Origin: Saccharofermentans sp.
GTDB lineage: Bacteria; Bacillota; Clostridia; Saccharofermentanales; Saccharofermentanaceae
Direction of reading: 5' to 3'
Length of the DNA stretch: 33,417 nt
Assembly (NCBI GenBank): GCA_024695505.1
Contig: JAILIB010000006.1
Coordinates: forward strand, 1 to 33,417
Within the stretch, counting starts at the first letter, position 1; each line of letters begins with the position of its first letter. Shown here piece after piece: positions 24,662 to 33,092 of the stretch. A model generated the notes under the pieces. That model was not told the DNA's origin, made no database searches, and saw only the letters and a list, made by a program, of their open reading frames with translations. The translations under genes and the position numbers were made by a program.

Positions 24662-24698
24662 CTTACGAAAACAGTTTTTTTGCTGATTTAGTACGTGC
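24659..24698. repeat. Palindromic repeat copy A, overlapping the ribF stop codon
   Basis: Forty bases whose left arm (TGACTTACGAAAACAG) resembles that of copy C and whose right arm (TGATTTAGTACGTGC) resembles that of copy B; the arms pair imperfectly around a T7 loop. The ribF stop TGA is its first three bases. Confidence 0.75.
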
Positions 24699-24732
24699 GT
24701 TCATGTGTTTTTGGGGGCATAAAAATGAAAAT

Positions 24733-24772
24733 GCACTTACTAAATTCAGTTTTTCGTTGATTTAGTAAGTGC
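24733..24772. repeat. Palindromic repeat copy B
   Basis: Forty bases with perfect 13-base arms GCACTTACTAAAT / ATTTAGTAAGTGC and a T-rich loop. It is preceded by ATGAAAAT, as is copy C. Confidence 0.9.
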
Positions 24773-24817
24773 GCGGAACTGTTTTTTTGGTGTCTTTAGA
24801 CGATATCTTTATGAAAA

Positions 24818-24857
24818 TGACTTACTAAAAGCAGTTTTTTTCGCTTTTAGTAAGTCA
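24818..24857. repeat. Palindromic repeat copy C
   Basis: Forty bases with perfect 15-base arms TGACTTACTAAAAGC / GCTTTTAGTAAGTCA and a T-rich loop. It lies 85 bases after copy B, also preceded by ATGAAAA, and is the nearest copy to the serpin gene end. Confidence 0.9.
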
Positions 24858-24864
24858 TGGAGAA

Positions 24865-24888
24865 AAAACAGATTATCTGGACTGTTCT
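24865..24888. terminator. Weak bidirectional hairpin at the serpin 3' end
   Basis: A short stem (AACAG / CTGTT, extendable by two pairs) has TATTTTTATTTT after it on the plus strand and a TTTTTT run on the minus strand. It lies 12 bases beyond the serpin stop and could end the serpin transcript or the ribF operon. Confidence 0.4.
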
Positions 24889-24900
24889 ATTTTTATTTTA

Positions 24901-26193
24901 TCAAGCGTTGTTGACCGTTCCCATAAAGATCGGATTCATCGTGGATGCGTCTACGATCGCATAGATGTAAGGTCTGTCGCAGATGACTTCTTTGCGTTCT
25001 TCCATCGGCATGGCGCTCTTTACGTCCAGCGTTATCCCCGTGGCGGCAGCGGCTTTTGTGCCTTTGCGGTCGACCTCGATGTGAGTCTTGTGGAATACGT
25101 TTGAGACAAAGAGCTTTCCTCCTGCAGGATTGGCGATTCCCGTAAGTTCTGCTTTGCTGTCACTGAACGCGTCAGTTACGCCGAGCTTTTTCAAGATCTC
25201 GTTGAGCTTGATGCCGTAATCGGACTTGAATTCAGGCATCAGGGTATAGACGTCACAATCTGTACGGCTGGAGATGAATCTGCGGTAATCATCGTAGGAG
25301 AAGTTCTTGATGAACTCGTTGGCGTTGGCTTTCTCGTCTCTGGGAAGGATCGCGACGAAAGCGTACTCATCGCCCTGATAGTACTTGATGAATCCCGTCG
25401 CCTTGTCAGATATGAAGTAGCCTTTTTCAGTGCTTGAAAGCATTGAGGTTTCCTTTTCGCCTTCGGTGCCCTTGAATTTCAGCTTTCTGATCTGGCCGTC
25501 TTCATAACCTTTTGCCCATTGTGCTTCAAAACGTATGGCGTTGACCAGTACCATGACTGTATTCGCGCCAAAAGGCTGTTCAAACAACTCCGGGATCATG
25601 TGGTTTGTCTTTTCGTCGACCCATTTGTTGACCATTTTGTGGGTTTCAGAGTTGAACTCGACGGAGCTGAATTCCGCATCAAAAGTCTTCTTGATGTACT
25701 TTGTGTATTCGGAATTGATCTTGCCGCCGAGTCTTTTGCTGTCGCTCCAGATGGCATTGGCACAGACGAACTTGAGCTTCTTGGAAGCGTTGATGCGCTT
25801 CATCATCTCGGAAGCAAAAGCCTGCTGCTCCAAAGGATCGGCGTCGCTTGAGAAGAGCGCGTTGAGCTGCTTGAGCGTTTCGCCCTTGGCGCCTGCGGCG
25901 ACCATGTCGAGAGCCATCATGATAGATGCGGGCGAGATCATTATGTTGCAGTTCTTTTCGGCATTTGCGGCGATCTCCGCCATCATCTTGAAGCTATATC
26001 TGCCGTAATCCGCATTGAGCTTTTCTTCGTCAAACTTCCGGCTTGCGACCTCATTCAGCTTGATCTCTGTCTTCAGCTGGGGGTCGTTCTTGAGCGGTTC
26101 TGTATTAACTGGGGCCCTGTTCGCGCATCCCGTAAACATCAGCATTGCCGCGAGTGCAGCAGTCATGGCTCTTTTTCCGATTAACTTTTTCAT
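24901..26193 (-). CDS. Lipoprotein serpin (serine/cysteine protease inhibitor)
   Basis: The 430-residue protein has a lipoprotein signal peptide with lipobox LMFTGC (Cys23), so it should be anchored outside the membrane. The rest is a full-length serpin: NIMISPASIMMALDMVAAGAKGET (helix B region), FVCANAIWSD, VLVNAIRFEAQWAKGY, KLGVTDAFSDSKAELTGI and HIEVDRKGTKAAAATG. The hinge GTKAAAAT (378-385) has the small residues needed for loop insertion, so it is probably inhibitory. Counting 17 residues from the hinge puts P1 at Lys392 and P1' at Ser393, suggesting trypsin-like targets, although the distal loop is about five residues longer than in antitrypsin. GGAGG lies 8 nt before the ATG. Serpins are uncommon in bacteria but known in clostridia and bifidobacteria; it might protect the cell against host or competitor proteases. 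Confidence 0.95.
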   Translation of the reverse strand: MKKLIGKRAMTAALAAMLMFTGCANRAPVNTEPLKNDPQLKTEIKLNEVASRKFDEEKLNADYGRYSFKMMAEIAANAEKNCNIMISPASIMMALDMVAAGAKGETLKQLNALFSSDADPLEQQAFASEMMKRINASKKLKFVCANAIWSDSKRLGGKINSEYTKYIKKTFDAEFSSVEFNSETHKMVNKWVDEKTNHMIPELFEQPFGANTVMVLVNAIRFEAQWAKGYEDGQIRKLKFKGTEGEKETSMLSSTEKGYFISDKATGFIKYYQGDEYAFVAILPRDEKANANEFIKNFSYDDYRRFISSRTDCDVYTLMPEFKSDYGIKLNEILKKLGVTDAFSDSKAELTGIANPAGGKLFVSNVFHKTHIEVDRKGTKAAAATGITLDVKSAMPMEERKEVICDRPYIYAIVDASTMNPIFMGTVNNA

Positions 26194-26308
26194 TTTCCAG
26201 TCCTCCGAATCCGTGCTATGCCATATATACAGAGCAGGAACGGTTTTTGTTGCAGCGGCCGTTAAAGCCTGATGTTTATTATATGTGGTAAATTTGTGGC
26301 ATAATTTA

Positions 26309-26323
26309 CTTTGATAGTCAAAG
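26309..26323. promoter_or_regulatory. Inverted repeat CTTTGA-N3-TCAAAG in the divergent region
   Basis: A perfect 6-bp inverted repeat with a 3-base centre lies between the serpin and the polytopic membrane gene, just before a candidate -35. It could be an operator for either direction. Confidence 0.35.
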
Positions 26324-26326
26324 CAC

Positions 26327-26356
26327 TTTACACCCGATAATTCATAATGATATTAT
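26327..26356 (+). promoter_or_regulatory. Candidate promoter for the membrane-lipid operon
   Basis: TTTACA (four of six to TTGACA), an 18-base spacer and TATTAT (five of six) lie 40 nt before the ATG at 26396. A short leader hairpin CGGAC-N5-GTCCG (26365-26379) follows. The region is AT-rich, so alternatives exist. Confidence 0.4.
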
Positions 26357-26395
26357 CACGCTAACGGACGGGCAGTCCGAAAAGGGGAAGATATT

Positions 26396-29335
26396 ATGGA
26401 TTTAGACGATATTGGTTTACTTTGTATCTTTTTCATTGTTCCATATGCAATTGCGCTTCAGATACTGCTTATCACGTTTGTACGCAAGTATATTGATGCC
26501 AGAAGGGAACTTTTCCGCATTAAGCAGGATCAGCAGAATGAACGGGCAATAGCTGCAGGACGTGTTTATCAGGCAGCTCCTCATGTGCCCGCTCCGGCTC
26601 CGGTACAGGCGGCTCCGGTACAGGCGGCCCCAGTGGCCTCACCCGTATTTGCTCCGGCTCCGGTACAGGCGGCTCCGGTACAGGCGGCCCCGGTGGCCTC
26701 ACCCGTATTTGCTCCGGCTCCGGCTCCGGCGTATCAGCCTGCTCCGGAAGTCCGTCCAGAACCCAAAAAGAGATCAAAGATCAGCAGCACGAGCATCACT
26801 TTCGGTGTCGGTGTTCTGCTCCTTACCATCGTAGGTGCGGCATTCCTTTCAGTCTCATGGAGCTTCATGGGAAATGCCGCAAGGGCAGTCACGCTTATAG
26901 CGGCTGTTGCGGTGGTTTATCTGTTGTCGTTCCTTTCGGGAAAGGTATTTAAGCTTAAGCAGACAGGCTTTGCGTTCTATACGCTTGGAAGCTTCTTGGG
27001 ACCGATCGTTGTTGTCGGAGTCGGAATGTTCAAACTGTTAGGGAAGTGGTTTTCTTTCTCTAACGGAAACGGCTGGATCGTAGCTGCGGTCGCATCACTT
27101 CTCATGGCTTTGTCCGCAATAATCGGCAAGTACATATACAAGTCGAGATTCTATACGGGCATCACGTATTTCTCGTTTACCTGGCTGGTCGTATTCGTGT
27201 CAGGCCAGATTGGAGAAGAGGCGCTCTACATTTATCCTTATGAGGCCATCTTTATCGCGATCGCAGTACTCGCGGTAATACTTAGGGTCATCATGATATT
27301 CAAGGCTGATGAGGCCAAACTGGCTTTCAGGATCTATTCAGAGATCATCACTTACGCATCAGCACTCTTGATGCTGATAGCGGTACCTGTCGCTTTGTGG
27401 GACGGTTCCAAGAATACCTTCGTTCTTATCGGATCCGTTCTTGCCAATATAGCTCTGATACTTCATGCGAAATTCACTCCGAAGAGATCGTGGCTTAATT
27501 ATGCTGTGCCGTTCGCATCTCTTTGTATATTCCTTTCGATCGTTTGCTTCGATTACAGATATCCGAACTCTGTATGGACCGTAATGGTTCTTTTCGCTGT
27601 GCTCTATGCGGTATTCTTCTTTGCAAAGATCCGCACGCTCTTATCGGATATTCTTTTACCGTCAGTACTGGTCATCTTCATGCTTGCTTCTGACAGCAAC
27701 CAGGGTCCGTTCTATGTGCCGGTCGTTATCGCTGCCTGCCTCGGAACCATAATGTCAGCACTGTCTTCCGCGTTCTCTAAATCGAAGGTATCAGGTTTGA
27801 TAAATGCCGGCCTTGCGGGTGTTTGGTATTACATCATGTCAGTCGAACTGATGCTGAGGATAATAGGCGATAAGGATGAATTACTCTATTTCGTTCTTAC
27901 CATGCCGATCCCTGTTCTTACAGCGGTCATTCTGACTGTTATCAGGCGCTTCGGAAAAGACGATGACAGGATAAGGACAGCTTCTGAAGTCCTGATGTGG
28001 GCATCGCTCTTTTTCGGGACCATAGGACTTATCGGAGCTCCAAACTACGACAGATTACGGAGTTTCCGTGTCTTAATGACAAGGACCGAGGCTGCCAAGG
28101 TCTGGGCAAACGGGATCCTTTTGTTCATTGCTTCGCTCCTGATAGTGTATAACTATCTTTTCAATGCAAAGAAGAAGGGGAAGCTTTCCATTCCGTCGCT
28201 TATCGTTTTTTCGCTTGCTCTCAATGCCCCTGCTTATGTGGCATTTGTTCCGGCCCTCATACTTGAAAAGACAAGAAACCTGCACTATGGATACCGGATC
28301 GCTTTCTGCGTGATGTTCGCCGTCATGGCGGGTGCACTGGTGCTGCTTAAGTTTGCACCGCTGTTCAAAAAAGAAAAGATCCTGCCTTATGCAAAGCCAA
28401 TGAAGCACATCATCAGCGCGATGCTCTCCGTATGGACGGTTATCAGTCTGTCAAGCTGGGATTCCACATGGCAGCTCATTGCCATGCCGGTCGTAATACT
28501 TGCGCTGTACTTCTGTGGAAATGAATTCTTTGCGATCATGCCCGTGATCTTCTTTGAGTGTGCGATCGGAGAGTTCTTAACGGAAACCGTGCGTATCAAT
28601 GACACGAATCTGAACAACGCCTTGTACCTGATCCTGATACTTGCCCAGTTTGCCATTGGCAGACTGTTCTACAGAAAGAGGGTGTTCTCGGGCAAGGGCG
28701 CCGATTATCTCGCATTTATTCCGATCGTACTGTTATTCGGGCTTCAGGACAGCAATTACAACGGCACGCTTATCTGGATGACGCTTGCCGTCATGCTCTT
28801 CAACTTCATCGGAAGGACGAAGACACCTGCAAAGATCGTTGCGCTCATTGCATCGATCCCCATGGCGGCTGCCGTGATAAGTCAGGAGTTCGTCGATATT
28901 CCCGATCTTTACATGACTGAATTCATCCTTGCCGTGATCCTTTTGGATGCAGCCATATTCAGGTTCCTGGTCAAGCCCGCGGACGAAAAGGTCCTTAAGT
29001 ACGCCTGGTTCGGCCTCATCGCTTCATGCCTTACAGTTGAGAGCATTTCGGCGGCCATTTCGGGTGAAACATTCGATCTGATCGTGACGGGAGTTTCGGC
29101 CGGCGGTATTTTCTTATTTTCTTTTATACAAAAAAGCAGGCTTTGGTTTATACTTGGAGTTGTGTCTATCATCGGCATAGCGGTCTATCTGTCGGCGACG
29201 TTCTGGTCATCCATGGCGTGGCTCCTGTATCTGCTAATCGCAGGTATAATCATGATAGTTATCGTGGCCGGCAACGAGTGGCGAAAGCGTCATTCGTCTG
29301 ATGGCAGGAAACTGTTCAAGGAATGGAAATGGTAA
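26396..29335 (+). CDS. Very large polytopic membrane protein (SCO7613/DUF2157-like), with Pro/Ala repeat linker
   Basis: The 979-residue protein has one N-terminal membrane helix (about 5-28), a short charged stretch, then a Pro/Ala/Val-rich linker (about 60-125) with two nearly identical 20-residue repeats. From about 137 to the end it is a long succession of roughly 24-28 membrane segments with short loops (GVGVLLLTIVGAAFLSVSW opening the series). This resembles large SCO7613-C-terminal or DUF2157-like proteins of clostridia, whose function is not known. The ATG has AAGGGG about 8 nt upstream. The next gene starts four bases after its stop, so it probably opens the phospholipid operon and might act on lipids or a lipid-linked polymer; that is inference from position only. 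Confidence 0.75.
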   Translation: MDLDDIGLLCIFFIVPYAIALQILLITFVRKYIDARRELFRIKQDQQNERAIAAGRVYQAAPHVPAPAPVQAAPVQAAPVASPVFAPAPVQAAPVQAAPVASPVFAPAPAPAYQPAPEVRPEPKKRSKISSTSITFGVGVLLLTIVGAAFLSVSWSFMGNAARAVTLIAAVAVVYLLSFLSGKVFKLKQTGFAFYTLGSFLGPIVVVGVGMFKLLGKWFSFSNGNGWIVAAVASLLMALSAIIGKYIYKSRFYTGITYFSFTWLVVFVSGQIGEEALYIYPYEAIFIAIAVLAVILRVIMIFKADEAKLAFRIYSEIITYASALLMLIAVPVALWDGSKNTFVLIGSVLANIALILHAKFTPKRSWLNYAVPFASLCIFLSIVCFDYRYPNSVWTVMVLFAVLYAVFFFAKIRTLLSDILLPSVLVIFMLASDSNQGPFYVPVVIAACLGTIMSALSSAFSKSKVSGLINAGLAGVWYYIMSVELMLRIIGDKDELLYFVLTMPIPVLTAVILTVIRRFGKDDDRIRTASEVLMWASLFFGTIGLIGAPNYDRLRSFRVLMTRTEAAKVWANGILLFIASLLIVYNYLFNAKKKGKLSIPSLIVFSLALNAPAYVAFVPALILEKTRNLHYGYRIAFCVMFAVMAGALVLLKFAPLFKKEKILPYAKPMKHIISAMLSVWTVISLSSWDSTWQLIAMPVVILALYFCGNEFFAIMPVIFFECAIGEFLTETVRINDTNLNNALYLILILAQFAIGRLFYRKRVFSGKGADYLAFIPIVLLFGLQDSNYNGTLIWMTLAVMLFNFIGRTKTPAKIVALIASIPMAAAVISQEFVDIPDLYMTEFILAVILLDAAIFRFLVKPADEKVLKYAWFGLIASCLTVESISAAISGETFDLIVTGVSAGGIFLFSFIQKSRLWFILGVVSIIGIAVYLSATFWSSMAWLLYLLIAGIIMIVIVAGNEWRKRHSSDGRKLFKEWKW
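26591..26710 (+). repeat. Two 60-bp tandem repeats within the membrane-protein linker
   Basis: Bases 26591-26650 and 26651-26710 are identical except for one position (A at 26632, G at 26692). Each codes for the same 20 residues beginning APAPVQAAPVQAAP, and a third partial unit follows. Such in-frame repeats arise by slippage and would vary linker length between strains. Confidence 0.95.
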
Positions 29336-29339
29336 AGCT

Positions 29340-29942
29340 ATGAAAAGCGTCCTGACAAACCTGGCATATATGTACGTTACACTTATGCCGGTCATATTTG
29401 CGGGGATCTTAAACATGATCTTCTGCAAGCTTCCAATACTTGGTTTTCTTAAGAAACCGATGGATGCGGGGAAGACGTTTACGGACGGAAGGCGTATCTT
29501 CGGAGACAGCAAGACCTGGAAGGGCTTTGCGGGTTATGTGATCCTGGGAACGCTCATGACGCTTCTCTGGGGCTTTATATGCAAGGCGTCACCTGCTCTT
29601 GCTTCACATGATTTCTTCTATTTTGAACACGAAAACACTGCTCTGTACAATCTGCTCTGCGGAGTCCTCGTCGGCATCGCTTATGCGCTTTTCGAGCTGC
29701 CTAACAGTTTTCTCAAGAGACGTCTGGGGATAGATCAGAGCAAGACAATGAAAGGATGGCAGAAAGACTTATTCGTATTTCTGGACCAGGCCGATTCGAT
29801 ATTCGGATGCGTATTGGTGGTATGCATCTTTCATCCGTTGCCTGTCTGGTATTACTTTTTGTATGTAATCGTCGGAGCGGTGACACACATCATATTGAAC
29901 ATGCTTTTGTATTTTGCGCACCTCCGCAAGAATATGTTTTGA
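29340..29942 (+). CDS. CDP-archaeol synthase-like (CarS/DUF46) membrane enzyme
   Basis: The 200-residue protein has about five membrane segments and the CarS-type motifs: DGRRIFGDSKTWKGF (49-63), ELPNSFLKRR (about 119-128) and DQADSIFG (149-156). In archaea CarS transfers CMP to an unsaturated archaetidic acid to form CDP-archaeol; bacterial relatives are likely to make a CDP-activated lipid, analogous to CdsA. The start is 29340, four bases after the previous stop; a longer frame from 29301 would overlap the membrane gene. Downstream PssA-like and Psd genes would use a CDP-lipid, which supports the role. Whether the substrate is phosphatidic acid or something else cannot be seen. Confidence 0.8.
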   Translation: MKSVLTNLAYMYVTLMPVIFAGILNMIFCKLPILGFLKKPMDAGKTFTDGRRIFGDSKTWKGFAGYVILGTLMTLLWGFICKASPALASHDFFYFEHENTALYNLLCGVLVGIAYALFELPNSFLKRRLGIDQSKTMKGWQKDLFVFLDQADSIFGCVLVVCIFHPLPVWYYFLYVIVGAVTHIILNMLLYFAHLRKNMF

Positions 29943-29956
29943 CTTAAGGAAAATCT

Positions 29957-32473
29957 ATGATCTACAGAATCAGCACTGGATCCGAATCAACAAGATCCGA
30001 ATGCGGCAACAAAGCCGGAAATCTCATCGAAATGAAGAGGGCCGGTTTCAATGTACCTGACGGAATCGTCCTCGATGCGGAAGAATACCGTTCGTTCGTT
30101 AAGAAGAACGGTATCGCGGATAAGATATCGGAGCTGATGAAAAAACTCACGGCCGAGAATGCCGGAGAGACAGGCAAAGCTATAGAAGCTCTTTTTGAAG
30201 GCCTTAAGGCTGACGGCGAGATGATCTCAAAGATCGCTTCCATGACTGATGACAGTAAATGCTATGCGGTGCGTTCTTCCGCGACCAAAGAAGACCTCGC
30301 GGAGTTTTCTTTTGCAGGTCAGTATAAGACGTTCCTTAATACGAAGGGCGCGGAATCCATTGCTGAAAAGGTCATAGACTGCTACCGCTCGATGTTCGAT
30401 AAAACGGGCATCAGTTATATCGCGACAAATAAAATAGATCCTGATGACCTTGCGATGGCCGTTGTCGTTCAGGAAATGGTCGATTCCGAATTGAGCGGTA
30501 TCTGTTTTACCGTCAACCCTGTTACCGGAAACGATAAGAGAATGCTTATAGAGGTTATCGAAGGCTTAGGTGAGAGCATCGTAAGCGGAAAGGTCAATCC
30601 CGAACAGTACGAGTACGACAGGTACGAGATGAAGGCTGTCGAAAACAACGGCACTCTGGTAAGTCTTGAGCTGCTCGAAAAGATGGGCAAGGTCTTCTCC
30701 GACATACAGATATATTTCGGATATCCTTGCGACATTGAATTCGCTGTGGAAAAAGGCGAACTCTTTATCCTTCAGTCAAGGAGCATAACCAGGATAAATT
30801 ACGGTGACCTCAAGGATATCTGGACGACCGCGGACTTCAAAGACGGCGGTGTTTCCGCATCTGTCTGCACGCCTTACATGTGGAGCCTTTATGAATATAT
30901 CTGGGAGCATTCCTTAAGGAAGTTCATCCTCGATTCGAAGATCCTCACCGAAAAGGATCTTGCCAGAAAACTCGGCGAGATGTATTACGGGAGACCTTAC
31001 TGGAATCTTTCTGTCGTTAAGCTTGCCATGAGCCAGGTAGTCGGATACAGGGAAAGGGAGTTTGACCAGGAATACGGAATCAGGCGCACATACGAAGGCG
31101 ACGGTCATGTAACGAGAGCCACGCCCGGAGCGCTTGTCCATATTGCCCGCATGGCGCTTGCCCAGAAGAAGATCCTCAAGGAAAGAAATGAGAACGCCGA
31201 GACACTAAAGAGCGATCTTTTGAAGACCTATGAGGAATACAAGAAGAATTACGACAACCATACGATAGACGATATCAAGGCGCGCTTCATGAGCCTGACG
31301 CACGATATCTATCTGCACAGCGAGACGACATATTTCTGGCAGATATTCATCAACACGATCCATCAGTCGCTCTATAAGGACGGCCTTTTGAAGTATGTTT
31401 CCGAGAGCGAATACTTAACTCTTTTGGGAAGCATCGATAACATTTCCCATATGCTTCCTTTTTATGCCATGTGGGATCTGTCAAGAAAGATCAGGGAAGA
31501 CAGCGGAGCTCTTTCATACTGGAACGGCACTCCCGCAGAAGAGATCGAGAAAAATATAGACAGCAGTGAATATCTGATTCCTGAGATGAAGAACATAATC
31601 GACAAGTTCGGATATCACTCCGACAAGGAACTCGATGTCACTTATCCCTGCTACTACGAAGACCGGCTCCCGCTCATCGTATCCGTAAAGGACATGCTGC
31701 CGCTCTCTGGCGACTTCGGACCGGAAAAGGACAGGAAAGAAGGCAAGCTCAAGAGCGACGTGATATTTGCATCCCTTGAGAAGAACCTCAGCGCATCCAA
31801 ATACAACAAGATCAGGAAAAAGGTCGACGGTATGCGCCGCATGCTCTGGTGGCGTGAAGAATTCAGGGATGTATCTACAAGATTCTATTACCTGATCCGC
31901 GTTTATACCGTAGAGCTTTCCAAAACGCTGACTGCCGAAGGCATCCTCGATAAGGAAGAAGACATGTGGATGCTCAAGGTCGGAAACGTCTGGGATTTCC
32001 TTGACGGAAAGCTTACCAGAGAAGACCTCCACGATATCATCCTGAAGAACCGGAGATATTACGATTCATTCCGCAATTACATGAGCGAGAACGAGATAGG
32101 CCCGATGTTCGGCGGTGATGCGAAAACAGACGTCAGAACAGACGGTGCGTCACTTAAGGGAATCGGCGCAAACAACGGAAAGATCACGGGTACCGCGCGC
32201 GTCATCTGTGATTTCAGTGAGATCGACAGGCTTCAGCAGAACGACATACTCGTTACGAGGTTTACCGATACAGGATGGACTCCGAAGTTCGCGATCCTTT
32301 CGGGTATCGTTACCGAGTACGGCGGAATCCTCTGCCATGCGGCGATCGTTTCGAGAGAATACGGAATACCTGCGATCGTCAACTGCCATGATGCGCTTAC
32401 AAAGATAAAGGACGGACAGACCATTACAATTGACGGTGCCACCGGAACAGTAACGCTCGGAGGGGAGAAATAA
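29957..32473 (+). CDS. PEP-synthase-like phosphotransferase lacking the PEP/pyruvate barrel
   Basis: The 838-residue protein has an N-terminal PPDK/PEP-synthase ATP-grasp domain (about 10-280): GNKAGNLIEMKRAGFNVPDG, YAVRSSATKEDLAEFSFAGQ with Arg106, VVQEMVDSELSGICFTVNP and DIEFAVEKGELFILQSRS. The C-terminal end (about 700-838) is the mobile phosphohistidine domain with GGILCHAAIVSREYGIPAIV, catalytic His794. Between them lies ~420 residues of mainly helical sequence with no visible PEP-binding TIM barrel. This ATP-grasp/middle/His layout is that of rifampin phosphotransferase and other dikinases that pass phosphate from ATP via His to a small molecule, so the middle domain should bind the acceptor. 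AAGGA lies 6 nt before the ATG. It sits 14 nt after the CarS-like gene and one base before pssA, so an acceptor linked to lipid head groups is a reasonable guess; antibiotic inactivation is an alternative. Confidence 0.82.
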   Translation: MIYRISTGSESTRSECGNKAGNLIEMKRAGFNVPDGIVLDAEEYRSFVKKNGIADKISELMKKLTAENAGETGKAIEALFEGLKADGEMISKIASMTDDSKCYAVRSSATKEDLAEFSFAGQYKTFLNTKGAESIAEKVIDCYRSMFDKTGISYIATNKIDPDDLAMAVVVQEMVDSELSGICFTVNPVTGNDKRMLIEVIEGLGESIVSGKVNPEQYEYDRYEMKAVENNGTLVSLELLEKMGKVFSDIQIYFGYPCDIEFAVEKGELFILQSRSITRINYGDLKDIWTTADFKDGGVSASVCTPYMWSLYEYIWEHSLRKFILDSKILTEKDLARKLGEMYYGRPYWNLSVVKLAMSQVVGYREREFDQEYGIRRTYEGDGHVTRATPGALVHIARMALAQKKILKERNENAETLKSDLLKTYEEYKKNYDNHTIDDIKARFMSLTHDIYLHSETTYFWQIFINTIHQSLYKDGLLKYVSESEYLTLLGSIDNISHMLPFYAMWDLSRKIREDSGALSYWNGTPAEEIEKNIDSSEYLIPEMKNIIDKFGYHSDKELDVTYPCYYEDRLPLIVSVKDMLPLSGDFGPEKDRKEGKLKSDVIFASLEKNLSASKYNKIRKKVDGMRRMLWWREEFRDVSTRFYYLIRVYTVELSKTLTAEGILDKEEDMWMLKVGNVWDFLDGKLTREDLHDIILKNRRYYDSFRNYMSENEIGPMFGGDAKTDVRTDGASLKGIGANNGKITGTARVICDFSEIDRLQQNDILVTRFTDTGWTPKFAILSGIVTEYGGILCHAAIVSREYGIPAIVNCHDALTKIKDGQTITIDGATGTVTLGGEK

Positions 32474-32474
32474 C

Positions 32475-33092
32475 ATGATAGGCAAGTGGAACAGATCCGT
32501 TATAGCTACTTACGTTGGAATGCTCTTTGCCGTCGCAGCAATATTTTTGCTCTTTGCCAACCTGACAGGATACGCGATGATGTGCTTCATGGCCGCCGGC
32601 ATCTGCGACCTTTTCGACGGCACGATCGCGAGGATGTGCAAGCGCACCGAAGAGGAAAAGAATTTCGGCATTCAGCTCGATTCACTTGTTGATGTCGTCA
32701 GTTTCATCATGCTGCCTGTAGTGATGGTGATAAAGCTTGCGGGTATCACCTGGTATGCGGCCGCAGCCTGCGCTATGTATACCGTATTCGGTGTCGCGAG
32801 ACTTGCTTATTTCAACGTCTGCCAGGAAGAAAGCGAAGACAAGGATTCACCGATCAAATACTACACGGGAATGCCCGTTACTTATGCGGCTCTTATCTTT
32901 CCTGCGATCTATCTTCTGAACAGGCTGTTTACGGGCCAGGTGATCGGACTATTGATGTGCATAGCAATGGAGATCTCCGCGCTGTTGTTCATTCTGAAAC
33001 TCAAATTCATCAAACCGGGGAAGAAGGGATACATCTTCCTTATGCTCCTTGCGGTCGCGCTTTTCGTTCTCTACATAATATTCGGAAGATGA
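32475..33092 (+). CDS. pssA: CDP-alcohol phosphatidyltransferase, probable phosphatidylserine synthase
   Basis: The 205-residue membrane protein has about six hydrophobic segments and the CDP-alcohol phosphotransferase motif: Asp-X2-Asp-Gly-X2-Ala-Arg (CDLFDGTIARM) then Gly-X3-Asp-X3-Asp (GIQLDSLVDVVSF). The YYTGMPVT segment near residue 135 matches the F-x-G-x-P motif of PssA-type enzymes. It should condense a CDP-lipid with serine. The gap between Ala-Arg and Gly is 11 residues, against 8 in the usual pattern, a three-residue insertion. GGAGGGGAG precedes the start. It begins one base after the previous stop, and its own stop overlaps the psd start by four bases. Confidence 0.9.
   Translation: MIGKWNRSVIATYVGMLFAVAAIFLLFANLTGYAMMCFMAAGICDLFDGTIARMCKRTEEEKNFGIQLDSLVDVVSFIMLPVVMVIKLAGITWYAAAACAMYTVFGVARLAYFNVCQEESEDKDSPIKYYTGMPVTYAALIFPAIYLLNRLFTGQVIGLLMCIAMEISALLFILKLKFIKPGKKGYIFLMLLAVALFVLYIIFGR

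Noticed and set aside
24659..24857. Palindromic repeats considered as a CRISPR array
   Set aside because: Only three copies, diverged from each other, with related linkers instead of unique equal-length spacers, and no cas genes nearby.
24662..24900. rpsO expected after ribF
   Set aside because: No S15-like frame is present; the gap holds only the hairpin repeats and the convergent serpin end.
26591..26710. Tandem repeats considered as a CRISPR-like array
   Set aside because: The units are adjacent with no spacers and keep the reading frame; they code for a Pro/Ala linker.
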